From NCBI GenBank assembly GCA_020310875.1, contig CM035407.1, positions 74,181,404 through 74,245,403 on the forward strand: a stretch of DNA of 64,000 nt. Reading direction: 5' to 3'. A program made the position numbers and the translations under genes. The notes under the pieces are model-generated. The model ran no database searches, was not told the origin of the DNA, and was given only the letters and a program-made list of their open reading frames with translations. Origin of the DNA: Ceratopteris richardii. Lineage: Eukaryota; Streptophyta; Polypodiopsida; Polypodiales; Pteridaceae. Each line of letters starts with the position of its first letter. Positions within the stretch are counted from its first letter, which is position 1. This document shows, one piece after another, positions 54,849 to 64,000 of this stretch.

Positions 54849-56604
54849 CTTAGTTTCTTTTTTGTCTCAACTGAAGCAAGCCATTTTCTGAAAGTAGGGA
54901 ATACCTCATCCTTCGATTTGATAGAATATACCCAGACTTTTCTAGTAGCATCATCTATGAACATGACAAAGTAAAGAGAACCACCTAAGGACCTAGTCGG
55001 CATAGGACCACACACATCTGTATGAACAAGATCTAAAGGCTGAATTGAAGAGTCAATGTGCATTCTATGCACATTTCTAGTTCTCTTTCCATATTGATAA
55101 TGCTCACAAAATGAAAAATCGGAGAAAGATAACACAAGTAAGTAGCAAGAATAAGAAAGATTTTCCATTGCACTAAGAGATATATGGCCCAAACGACCAT
55201 GCACAATACAAGCCATAGGATGTTTAGTAACAGTCAACAAGTTTTCTTTCTGTGATATAAATAAAGGATAAAGTGAGCCAACTTTGCTTCCTTTTGCAAT
55301 AACCATATTGCCATTTGATATGCGAAAGGACTGAGCATAGAAGACCACCTTGTAACCAAGGTCATCAAGTTGACCAAGTGACATCAAGCTACGTGATAAT
55401 TGAGGTACATGGCATACATTATGCATAGTAAATTTTGAACCATCGATGAATTGCACAACCACATCTCCAATCCCCACAACTTCACACCGGTAAGAGTCAC
55501 CAAGTCTCACGGTACCAAGAGACTTTGTGAATAATTAGAGAACCATTCTTTGTGTGGTTTCACAAAGAAGCACCAGAATCTAGCATTCATATGTGGGAAA
55601 GAGAATCAGCCATAAGAGTCTTAGTTGGCACAGTACTATCAAGTGTCAAAACATCAGCATCATCAGAAATAACATTAATTTCTTCAATCCTCATAGTCGA
55701 AGTAGATAGTGGAGGTAACTGTTTCACATGCCTATGAACTTTCTGTCCTTTAAATTTAGCATTCTTTAATGCATAACAATCTTTTTTCATGTGTCCTTTC
55801 TTATGATAATAATGGCATTCCATATCCCTCTTCCTTGATTTTATTTCTACTCTTATTCCATTGACCATTCTTTTCCTTGTTCTTGCTCCTACCAAGCTGT
55901 TGATTCTTTCCTAGGTAAGAATCACGAACATTATATGCATCTCCAATCTAAGTGCCAACCATAGATTTTCTACGAATTTCCTCACTCAAGAGTGCTCCAC
56001 ATATATCATCATAGACGAGTTTACCACCAGGTGCACTATTGCTAATACATGTGAAAAATGTATCCCATGATGATGGCAAGGTGCATAACAACAATACTGC
56101 TTTCATTTCATTATCCATATCCGATTTCTGGGCCTGTAGCTGAGAGAATATAGCATAAAAAGCATTTAGATGAGAAGCAACACTATTTGTGTCCTTCATA
56201 CGAAGGTCATATTATTTTCTCATCAGATAGACTTTATTTGATGGCGTCTCTATTTCATTTGTATTGCATAACTTCTTCCAAAGCTCCTCTACACTTTCAC
56301 AGTATAATACTATAAAGTAAACATTATCTGCCCGGTGCAAGCGAATGGTAGACCTGGCCATTTCATCTAACTCATCCCAATCATCTTCATCCATGTCATT
56401 AGGCTTCTTTGAAATTCCATTTACTGGCTTCCATTGCCTCCTTCGAATCAGCACTTCTTTAATCTGATTCTTCCATAGAGCAAAGTTTGTGCCATCAAAT
56501 TTTCAAATCTCAAAATAGTCATTGCCGTGCAAGTTATAGCTCCTCCTTGGAACACTGGGACTAGACCCTGATCCACCAGATGTGCCTAAGACCTCTGATG
56601 CCAT
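54849..56604 (-). pseudogene. Copia element H: gag, protease and part of integrase
   Basis: Minus-strand gag begins at ATG 56,604-56,602 (MASEVLGTSGGSG) with KFDGTNFALWKNQIKEVLI, LHRADNVYFIVL, LLCTLPSSWDTFF and a knuckle reading CHYYHKKGHMKKDC (one Cys changed). The protease has MLDSGASL near 55,580, then a 227-codon frame (55,510-54,827): VPQLSRSLMSLGQLDDLGYK, HGRLGHISLSAMENL, LVHTDVCGP and FIDDATRKVWVYSIKSKDEVF. Stops lie near 56,540, 56,212 and 55,595. It ends at VETKKKL where the F LTR abuts; the integrase core's second half, reverse transcriptase and RNase H are absent. It is a lineage distinct from A-F. Confidence 0.87.
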
Positions 56605-56997
56605 GATGGTAGAGAAGTGGATAGAATGATAATAAAGCTAGAAGAGTCCAAACACCAACAAATAAGTGTATGAACGAGTAAATCGACCACTGTATAGTTG
56701 GCTAAACCAAAAATCTAGGAAAATTTTTCCAAAGTATCCTCTAGAAAATGAGCATATGACCAGTGTCAAAATATCATAAAACTGCAAGTACTGAAATGTT
56801 TTCTTGCATAGTGAATCATTGACTCCACTACATATAATGAGTTACCCAACAGAAGCCAACTAGGCTTATCGAGCACCTATGAACAACTATTATACATCTC
56901 CTCTGGCGAGGTTGGGTAAGTCTTCCACCTACATCCCCGAAGAGACCCCGAGATATGGGTGTATCCCAGTTAAGAAAACCTCACCACCACCCTCTTT
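56605..56997. other. Leader or LTR remnant upstream of copia H
   Basis: No motif is recognised. By position it should contain the leader, primer site and 5' LTR of H, but I see no TGGTATCAGAGC-like sequence or LTR ends. Confidence 0.35.
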
Positions 56998-57430
56998 TCA
57001 AACATAAAAGGCTTTATGCAATGAACGTAACCACTATATCAATGACCACATGGATGTGGACCTTCCCTTCAGGTGTGCTTCTTATCCAATTCTATTCATT
57101 TTCTTGCTTATACTTTAAAGTAGTGCATTTAGAGAGAGAGAGGACTCACAAAGGACGTAAGTGGCCGTCATAGCGAGGCAAGCTCATCTCGGGTATTCAC
57201 TGTTTCTTGCTTATACTTTAAAGTAGTGCATTTAGAGAGAGAGAGAGGACTCACAAAGGACGTAAGTGGCCGTCATAGCGAGGCAAGCTGATCTCGGGTA
57301 TTCAAACATAAAAGGCTTTATGCAATGAACGTAACCACTATATCAATGACCACATGGATGTGGACCTTCCCTTCAGGTGTGCTTCTTATCCAATTCTATT
57401 CATTTTCTTGCTTATACTTTAAAGTAGTGC
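56998..57430. repeat. Nested tandem duplications (103-bp and 304-bp periods)
   Basis: CAAACATAAAAGGCTTTATGC begins at about 56,999 and again at 57,303, a 304-bp period. Within the first unit a 103-bp segment (TTCTTGCTTATACTTTAAAG ... CTCGGGTATTCA) is itself duplicated (57,101 and 57,204), and its start recurs at 57,405. A near-identical segment of about 48 bp (AAAGGACGTAAGTGGCCGTC to CGGGTATTC) recurs at about 63,320-63,367, suggesting LTR origin. Confidence 0.88.
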
Positions 57431-57510
57431 ATTTAGAGAGAGAGAGAGATAAAGATGAGTGCTAACGATGCGCCATAGAGATGGTGATGCATGCATTGCA
57501 TAGAAGGAAG

Positions 57511-57515
<5 letters not shown>

Positions 57516-57557
<42 letters not shown>
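57516..57557. repeat. (GA)n microsatellite
   Basis: About 21 uninterrupted GA dinucleotides, with shorter GA runs at 57,130, 57,236 and 57,437. The right end of the window, 63,580-64,000, has the same GA-rich composition. Confidence 0.95.
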
Positions 57558-57559
<2 letters not shown>

Positions 57560-58600
57560 CATGAGGTTGGCGCAACAGTTCACTATGAGAATGCTCTATA
57601 GATGCTTCGATGGAGAGGCTCTGCATAAGACTCTTGGTCTATTGCAGAAGAAGGCTCAAGATGCGGATCCAGAACATTGTATTGCTCAAGATAATGATGT
57701 AGAAAATTGTATTGAATGTTGTATCGGCATGAAAATACCTTATTCCAAGGAAAATAAGCCAAGAGAATGAGACAATTTGAGAACGAATGGCGATCACGTT
57801 ATCATCGAGCGCCACATAACAGTTGATTTATATATGAAATTGTTTAAAAAACACAACGAATCAAAACATACTTTAAATGTCAAACTTGTCTTTTCAGGAA
57901 AGATACGTAAGAGGCGAGTGCCAAGAGTTTCGCTTGGAAGTTAATAGACGGTTGGCACAATATTCTAACACAATATGGTGTCCCTAGGGAACCAATATTA
58001 TAAGAGAAGGTCCGAACTCTTGGAATAGAGGAACGGTGATCTTTATCTATCAAAGGAAACGGGACCGCCAAGTCAACAGCTCTCTTGCCTTCTTCTAATA
58101 GGCGTAACAAAGCAAGCACTAGTTGAATTGCATGGTAATCGATCAAGCAAGGGTTGGAAATCAATAATTCCTATCGTCAACAAAGCTTAATTATCAACAA
58201 GGAATGCCGATTCAAGGAGAAATATTAGGAGAAAACCAGTATAAAGATAGTTTTGTTCATCCTTGTTATATGAAATCTTAAGGCTCTCAAATGGATCTTC
58301 TATGTCACGAAGATTTTTTAATAGAGAAGGAAATTTTGATCACTACCAATAAAAGTGGAGAGTCCAAAAGAAGAAATCAGGGCAAACACATGTTTATATA
58401 TATTTCATGCTTGACTTTTATGGCGTGCTTCATTCAAGCCAAGGGTTATCTTGCATTACCTTCAATCATAATAATTTATTGACCATTTTAATAAGAAAAG
58501 ATATAGAAAGAAGTTAGTAAATAGAAAGAAACTATTTAAATAAAAAAAGAGAGGATGATTTTTTTTAAGTGTGTTCTATTCTTTTCACATGTACTAATGT
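57558..58600. other. Unassigned sequence with two modest open frames
   Basis: A plus-strand frame at 57,561-57,770 (69 aa, MRLAQQFTMRMLYRCF start, Cys- and Asp-rich) and a minus-strand frame at 58,164-57,880 (94 aa, containing LVLALLRLLEEGKRAVDLAV) have no family I recognise. Composition is less repetitive than its surroundings. It could be internal LTR sequence of element J or a small piece of transferred organelle DNA; I see no proof of either. Confidence 0.35.
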
Positions 58601-58611
58601 TTTTTTTTTCT

Positions 58612-58800
58612 TACCCCTCGTGGATTCTCTTCTGCATCCACTCTTTAGGTTGGACCGATTGATGATTTTGGAGATTATATGAAGTGAAGAAAGTGATTGA
58701 AGATGAAAGTAAAGAGTATTACCCCTCGGTGGATCTTCTTTTTAGGTTGGGCCGGTTGATGATTTTGGAGATTATATGAAGTGAAGAAAGTGATTGAAGC
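58612..58800. repeat. Imperfect tandem duplication of about 100 bp
   Basis: TACCCCTCG(G)TGGAT...TTAGGTTGG(A/G)CCG...GAGATTATATGAAGTGAAG occurs at 58,612-58,690 and again at 58,720-58,798. A related CCTCGTGGATCTTC lies at 63,288-63,301, inside the 3' LTR of J. Confidence 0.82.
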
Positions 58801-58924
58801 CGAAGTAAAGAGTACTCCCCATAAAGAGAAGCAAAGAAGTGATTGAAGAAAGAGAGAAGCAAAGAAGTAAAGCTTGGACCGCAAAGATCGAAGCCCAAAA
58901 GCTTGGGTGCCTTCTCGCACTATA

Positions 58925-59370
58925 GGGGGAAGTCTGCACTGTATTACCTCATATGCACTGTAGCAGCCTATTGTATTTACTTGATCCGCACTGTAGCAGC
59001 CTATATTATCTGCACTATAGCGGTGTATTATATCACCCACCTGCATTATAACGGTATATTATATTACGTGATCTGCGTTGTAGCAGCCTATTGTAACACT
59101 GATCTGCATTATTGATATTTATTCGAGGACACTAGTTGTATCGCCGAGCATTGCCGTTTCATTCCGCATTGTATTTGGAATTTTCATCCTAGGATGCTTA
59201 TGAGCACACACGCACGTTCGCTTGTCCATTTCCTTCTCGAGTGCGTGAAGTCCAGACTTATGGACGTCTTCTTGCACTGTAGCAAGATGTCTACTTTATA
59301 TTTGGCCGATCCGCACTGTAGCGGCTTTGTGTATCATGGACCGCACTATAGCGGGAGTCATTGTATTACT
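58925..59370. repeat. Irregular array of a GCACTGTAGC motif
   Basis: About eight variants of (C/T)(C/T)GCACT(G/A)TAGC(A/G)G, for example at 58,952, 58,988, 59,020, 59,275, 59,311 and 59,341, with spacing of about 20-45 bp and the phrase CAGCCTATTGTA between several. No protein is implied. Confidence 0.7.
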
Positions 59371-59479
59371 GAGATTTTATTGGACGACTTGACCTATATT
59401 TACATTGTATTATTGAGCTTTGTTTCCACATCGATCCAGTGTCTTCTCTGTTTTAGCATGGTATTTGGATTTTTTTGTT

Positions 59480-59780
59480 CCTGATGCCTACGGTCATACG
59501 CATACCCACATTCGCTCATCTCTTTTGAGGGGTAGGACCCTACGATGATCACCATACCAGAGAGGGGGCGAGGCGCCTGGCGCAGAGATGCCGCTCGTCA
59601 AACATGGGAACAACGCACACAGGGGCCTGATCCAACCCCGTGCCAACTCTTCCCATCACTAGATCTTCTTCAATCTTCCTGACACCTATACCCAATGTGA
59701 AGCGAGGCGGTTGCGTGGTGATCCTTGATGTGCCACCCACTCCTTAGGAAGAGAAAATAGGAACCTCGGGATCGGACATA
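59480..59780. other. GC-richer junction segment, possible leader of element J
   Basis: GC-rich compared with its neighbours, with GGCGAGGCGCCTGGCGCAGAG at about 59,570-59,590. By position it could hold the 5' LTR end and primer site of J, but a convincing tRNA match is not visible. The minus-strand 63-aa frame looks fortuitous. Confidence 0.3.
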
Positions 59781-59984
59781 TACTCCAGGTACCAGCATTT
59801 TAAATTCTTTGAATTTTTTGCATTGCTCCATATACATGTTAAACACAAAGTCTTATTTGGTTTCCTGAGCTTAACATTCACGTCTTGCACTTGATTAGAT
59901 CATATGCGTGTACATTTTTTTTCCTTGCTTGGATTAGAAGTCTGTCATTTTCATAGCGTAGATTGTATAAAGAAGAAAACTAAA

Positions 59985-61158
59985 ATGAATAAAATGATTG
60001 AAGAACAGTTTAGGAAATATGAAGAGCGATTTAGATAAATGGAAATTAATGCACGTGAATCTATAAAATTAAAGTTTGGTATCATCATGACCCTAATGCA
60101 AACAATAAAAGCAATATCTGACACTATCCAGCTAATGGGCATAAGTATTAAATACATGAAAAATAAAATGGATTATGAGATTTCTGAATTGAAACATAAG
60201 ATTGACCTGTTGTCTAACCAAGTTACAGACTTACAAACATTGAAATGTGATAATGAGCATGAGCTAAAAGCTCAAATCATATCTGCACATAAACAATCAT
60301 TAGGTCTTAGAAGATCCATGGCTAGAGTGATGCCTAGGAAATCAAGTTAGACTGAGAAGAGACCTATACGATGTTTTTGGTGCGATGAGTTTGGACATAT
60401 GTTTTGGGACTATATAGCATATGAAAGTGCATGCAGGCATACACTAGTAAGTGAATATGAAAATAAAATTTGTAAATACCAAGATAGATCATCTTTGCAT
60501 TTGAATGTAGGAAAAGGTAGGATGAAGGAATATTTTGAAGAGACCAAACCTAGATCAAATTCAATTCAAAAGATGTGGAAACCAAAAAGACTTGAGAATA
60601 GTAAATCTAATGAGCAAACAAGAATACTAACTATTATGAGTCAAGAGAAATCTACTAAAGAAACCAAAAGTACGCAGTTAAAGGTTGAAAAACAAAATAT
60701 TGAGTAGATATTAAGATAACCAATGGAAATTGATCATAAAAGAGAATCTGATAGAGAAATTCAAGAGAAATCAAAGAAAGAGCCAGATGTATATGTTTCA
60801 TTTGATCCAAAACTTTTGACTAATGAGAATCTATTTGACCAAGAGAAAGCTACAAATTACAATCTCAAATAAACTTTGACAAACAAATTAAACAAGAAAA
60901 GAGTAAATAAGATACTCAAGGAGATATAAAATCTGGCCAAGAAGTGAAAGTAGATAAACATTTGCTTGATGATATTATAAAGAAAATTGAGAGGGGTTTA
61001 AAGACGACTTCAAAGACTTCTAAGAGTTTGAAAAAGAATAAGAGAAGTAGAAATCTAACTTTTCAAGACATATTTGCAAATATTGAAGGATGATTAAAGA
61101 AGAATCATAATGAAACATACAAGAATGATCAAGAACTATTGAATGAAGATGATTGATG
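59985..61158 (+). pseudogene. Gag-like coding region of element J
   Basis: One frame, starting at ATG 59,985 (MNKMIEEQFRKYEERFR), stays mostly open for about 0.9 kb with stops at 60,036, 60,348 and 60,705, and a few later. The first part has heptad-like KHKIDLLSNQVTDLQTL, a possible coiled coil. A zinc knuckle, CFWCDEFGHMFWDY (60,372-60,413), has three of the four CCHC ligands; the last is Tyr. The rest is Lys/Glu/Ser-rich. A position after an LTR-like repeat and before (GAT)n favours retroviral-type Gag, but there is no capsid motif I can name. Confidence 0.55.
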
Positions 61159-61720
61159 ATTGATGATGATGACTAATTATGATGATGATGATCATTGATT
61201 GATGATGATTTATGATTAATAATTGATGATAATGATGATGATGATGATGATGATGATTAAAGATGATGATGATAATAATGATTGAAGGTTGATGATTGAT
61301 GATGATGATGATTAATGATTAGTGATTGATGATGATAATGGTTTATGATGATGGATGATGATGAATAGTGATGATTGATGATGATGATAATGATTATGAT
61401 GATAATGATTATGATGATGATGAATGATGATGACGGTTGATGATCAATAATAATGATTGATGATTAATGAATGATGATGATTGATGATTAATGAATGATG
61501 ATGAATGATAAAATATGATAATTAATGATTGATGAATGATGAATAATGAATGATGAATGATGGATAATGATTGATGAATGATGATGATTGATGATGATAA
61601 ATAATGATGACTCATGATTGAAGATGATGATGATGATAATGATTGATGGTTCATGATGATGATTGATGATGGTGATGATGCTAGAGGATGCTGATGATAC
61701 TGAGGTTGATGCTGTTGAAG
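61140..61720. repeat. Long imperfect (GAT)n / (GATTGAT)n tract
   Basis: About 580 bp of GAT-based repeats with GATGAT, GATTGATGAT, AATGAT and ATGAATGATGA variants, on the same strand as the Gag-like frame. The Ser/His/Ile-rich minus-strand frames here are a consequence of the repeat. Confidence 0.95.
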
Positions 61721-62928
61721 AATAATAAATCAAGGAAATTGAAGGAAAGTTGGATCGATCAACAATGAAGATGGACCAAAATGATTAGGTGAAGTGTTTC
61801 GGATTTGAAATCCGTTTTCTTTCTGAGAGAGCATTTGCATTGCATTTGTGTGTGTGATCAAGATATGTAAGAATTTAAGAAAATCAAATAGGGATTAAGA
61901 TAGCAAATATTTATTATGGTTTTGCATGAAGCATGGACGACTAGAGTTATATGAATGGAATGAGTTAGCATACTAGAGACTTTTGGGAGTGAAAGCTTGG
62001 GAATGTGATGGCATGCTTAAACTAAGTGTGTGTATATGCTAATTGATTTGAATGCTTAGTGAGTGGGATTCTTTGGGTCCTGCTATTTATTTCTTATGAG
62101 ATATTATCTCCATATGGATCATGATTTAGAGAAAACCTTCATACTGAAGGCAATTGTATATGTGTGTGCATGTTGTATATGTTGCTAGTAGGTGGGTGGA
62201 ACCACCTTGGTCGAGTGACCAAGGCCATGAATTGATGCTAGTCTCATCGTAGACCTGACCTATCTGTTGTCATATGGCTGCATGGGTCGATAGGCAGGTG
62301 AAGTCACTCTGGCCAGGTGGTCAGAGCCATGAGCTGACATCGATTTTATATAGGGCTGATATTGTATGTCATGTGCTATATCGGTTCACCAGACAGATGG
62401 GGTAAACTTGGCCAAATTAATTTATGAAATAAAAATAAAAAGAAAAATATTGAGCTGAGATGAACCGAAAAATAAAAGAAAAGAAAAAGAAAGAGAAAAA
62501 GCAAAATCAAAAAGTAAAAGAAAATAAAAAAGATCTTATGGAGAGTTAGAGAGCAGGAGATAAGTAGGAGAACTAGGGCATATTCTACAAACCGAGTTAG
62601 TGAAAGCTTCGTATATACTAGTAATTAGGATAAGTTGCTGGATCTCAATGAGTTGAACAAACAAAAGATCGAGAAAGCAAATGGTTTATTCATATGATTA
62701 CTTGTCGGATTGCAGAAGCAAAAACATAGTATGACGTTTGTGAAGCTTGCAGCTACTTAATTTTCTAAAATTTTATACTAATCTTTATAAAGTTGCATGG
62801 AGTGCATGAAATCATGTTTCAAATTTTGAAAAGAAAAACCTAAAAAGTAAAAAGAGTTTCAAAAGAATCCTGATATGCTTCTGTTGGATTTTGCACGTCG
62901 GCCCATCGGAACGACGTGTAGGTTTAGT
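61721..62928. other. Non-coding stretch before the polypurine tract of J
   Basis: No domain found in any frame. It includes a diverged direct duplication: GGTGGGTGGAACCACCTTGGTCGAGTGACCAAGGCCATGA at about 62,191-62,229 resembles GCAGGTGAAGTCACTCTGGCCAGGTGGTCAGAGCCATGA at about 62,295-62,333, both followed by GCTGA/TTGATGC-type sequence. An A-rich patch lies at 62,425-62,530. Confidence 0.45.
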
Positions 62929-62938
62929 GGGGGCGAAT

Positions 62939-64000
62939 GTCAGGACGAAATCCTTCAGGGAAGTGTACTCTGATTTCAATATGATGTTTTGACCAAGAAA
63001 GAGTTATAAACTATGCATGTTTCTGTTGATTTAATTGATTATGAGATGCGAAATATATTTGATCTTTGAAACCTTTTGAAACCACTTGAAAATTTGAGTT
63101 TTATCCCATAGATACCCTAGGTAAAACCCTTAAAAATAATTAATTTATGAATATCCGATGTGAAACCAAAAACTTTAATTCAGGAAAAATAAAAAAGGCC
63201 ATAAAAAAATAGAAAGTTTGAGAGGAGATTAGAAGAATCTAGAAGAATGTCTTAGGGGGAATACGTGGCCAATCCTCATTTATTCCTCCTCGTGGATCTT
63301 CGTTGTGGACCTTTTTCAGAAAGGACATAAGTGTCTGCCATAGCTAAGCAAGCTCATCCCGGGTATTCGTTAGTTTTTATGATGTGACAAAGACAAGGAG
63401 CATAAGATTTTGTATGCTTGTTTATCTCTGTGTACTGCTTTTTATTATCATCATAGTTCGATTAAAATACTTCAAAGGCTATGGTAGAACTTATGTACAT
63501 AGAGCACGAAAGGATGCGCTGTGTGAGAGGGAGATAAAGGCAAACACGCAACGCACAAGTAACTTCGGATGAGGAGAGAGAGATGATTTTCTACTCCTCA
63601 CACACCAGACTGATATGGCGCACCAACGACGCGAAGAGAGAGATTGAAGTTCGTACACAGAGAGAAGTGAGGGAGGTATGATGCTCGCGTGGGTAGAGAG
63701 AGAGAGAGCCACGTGGAGATCTCTGGCGGTGGTGCATCGCAGAAGATAGAGTGGATATGACGCTGGAGAGACGTCAGCTTGCGCACGGATAGATACGACG
63801 GTTATAACGGCCAGAGAGAGAGAGGGGGGTGGGGAGAGAGAGATGCAGGGAGCTGGGCAGCACGTTGAGCACCTCTGTAGGGGGCGTGATATCGCAAGAG
63901 AGAACTTCGTGGAGAGAGATTCATGGATAGAGGAGATCAGCGCTGTCGGCTGCTACGCATCACGCATGTTGGGAGAGAGAAAGAGGCGGTTGTATACGGC
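62939..64000 (+). repeat. Probable 3' LTR of element J, start (continues beyond the window)
   Basis: GTGGGGGCGAA (62,928-62,938) followed by TGTCAGGACGAAATCCTTCAGG fits a polypurine tract plus TG-start LTR of plant gypsy elements. It contains the segment shared with 57,150-57,199 (63,320-63,367) and a GA-rich end. The LTR's 3' end is not in the window. Confidence 0.6.

Larger units (their letters stand above)
57100..64000 (+). mobile_element. Probable degraded, possibly non-autonomous Ty3/gypsy-like element J
   Basis: Evidence is indirect: (i) motifs at 57,150-57,199 and 58,720-58,760 recur at 63,320-63,367 and 63,288, as expected of a 5' and a 3' LTR; (ii) a Gag-like frame with a zinc knuckle lies at 59,985-61,158; (iii) GTGGGGGCGAATGTCAGGACG at 62,929-62,949 looks like a polypurine tract followed by a gypsy LTR start. 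Between gag and the tract there is no protease, reverse transcriptase or integrase, only (GAT)n and non-coding DNA. The 3' LTR runs out of the window. Outer limits are uncertain. Confidence 0.5.

Noticed and set aside
56998..57430. Repeats considered as a CRISPR-like array
   Set aside because: Direct adjacent duplications without unique spacers, no cas genes, and plant retrotransposon context.
58675..59115. Frames of 90-123 aa with hydrophobic stretches
   Set aside because: They overlap tandem repeats and the GCACTGTAGC array and have no motif; treated as chance.
61409..61733. Ser/His/Ile-rich minus-strand frames
   Set aside because: They are translations of the (GAT)n tract.
63491..63786. 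Short minus-strand frames rich in Ser/Leu at the right edge
   Set aside because: They are translations of GA-rich low-complexity DNA.
1..64000. Search for tRNA, rRNA or a host protein gene
   Set aside because: No tRNA cloverleaf, rRNA signature or non-transposon protein domain was recognised; tRNA-like 12-mers are primer-binding sites.

Overview
This window is repeat-dominated nuclear DNA of a plant. Nearly everything that can be recognised is retrotransposon: Ty1/copia elements (protease, integrase, reverse transcriptase, RNase H order, primer sites matching the 3' end of initiator tRNA-Met), one clear and one probable Ty3/gypsy element, and an L1-type LINE. I found no host protein gene, tRNA, rRNA, CRISPR array or bacterial-type operon. 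Dense nesting of mostly decayed copies suits a large plant genome (a gymnosperm would fit), but the species cannot be named from the sequence.

Layout. (1) 1-960: unassigned. (2) 965-21,557: an old minus-strand copia element ('host copia') cut into pieces by three later copia elements, each with a perfect 5-bp target duplication: A (2,085-8,430, minus, ATGAT), B (8,710-14,198, plus, TGTCC) and C (14,449-19,923, plus, GTAGC). (3) 21,558-33,335: a cluster of a second copia family ('family D', LTR about 0.21-0.23 kb): a plus-strand copy in two parts around a minus-strand copy (D1), which is itself split by element E (24,348-30,729, minus, TSD ATAAT). E is the youngest and most complete element: 993-bp LTRs with about five differences, a 340-aa Gag and a 1,058-aa Pol frame. 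(4) 33,336-39,467: a decayed minus-strand Ty3/gypsy element carrying a plus-strand solo LTR of the A family. (5) 39,468-49,590: another family D fragment (D3), an unassigned stretch, and a decayed LINE split by a further family D element (D2) that has both LTRs. (6) 49,622-56,604: copia element F (plus) beside a truncated minus-strand copia H. (7) 56,605-64,000: low-complexity and tandem-repeat DNA, best explained as a degraded gypsy-like element J: a repeated LTR-like area, a Gag-like region with a CCHC knuckle, a long (GAT)n tract where pol would be expected, then a polypurine tract and the start of a 3' LTR at 62,939.

Nothing works as a pathway; the relations are historical. Insertion order can be read from nesting and LTR divergence (all by eye): host copia, then B (over 10 percent), C (about 5), A (about 3-4) and E (about 0.5). 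The most notable points are the near-intact E with its gag/pol frame split and single late nonsense codon, the loss or corruption of the reverse transcriptase active site by different routes in B, C and F, the head-to-head family D arrangement, and the possible non-autonomous gypsy element J. I did not find a convincing undescribed biological system.
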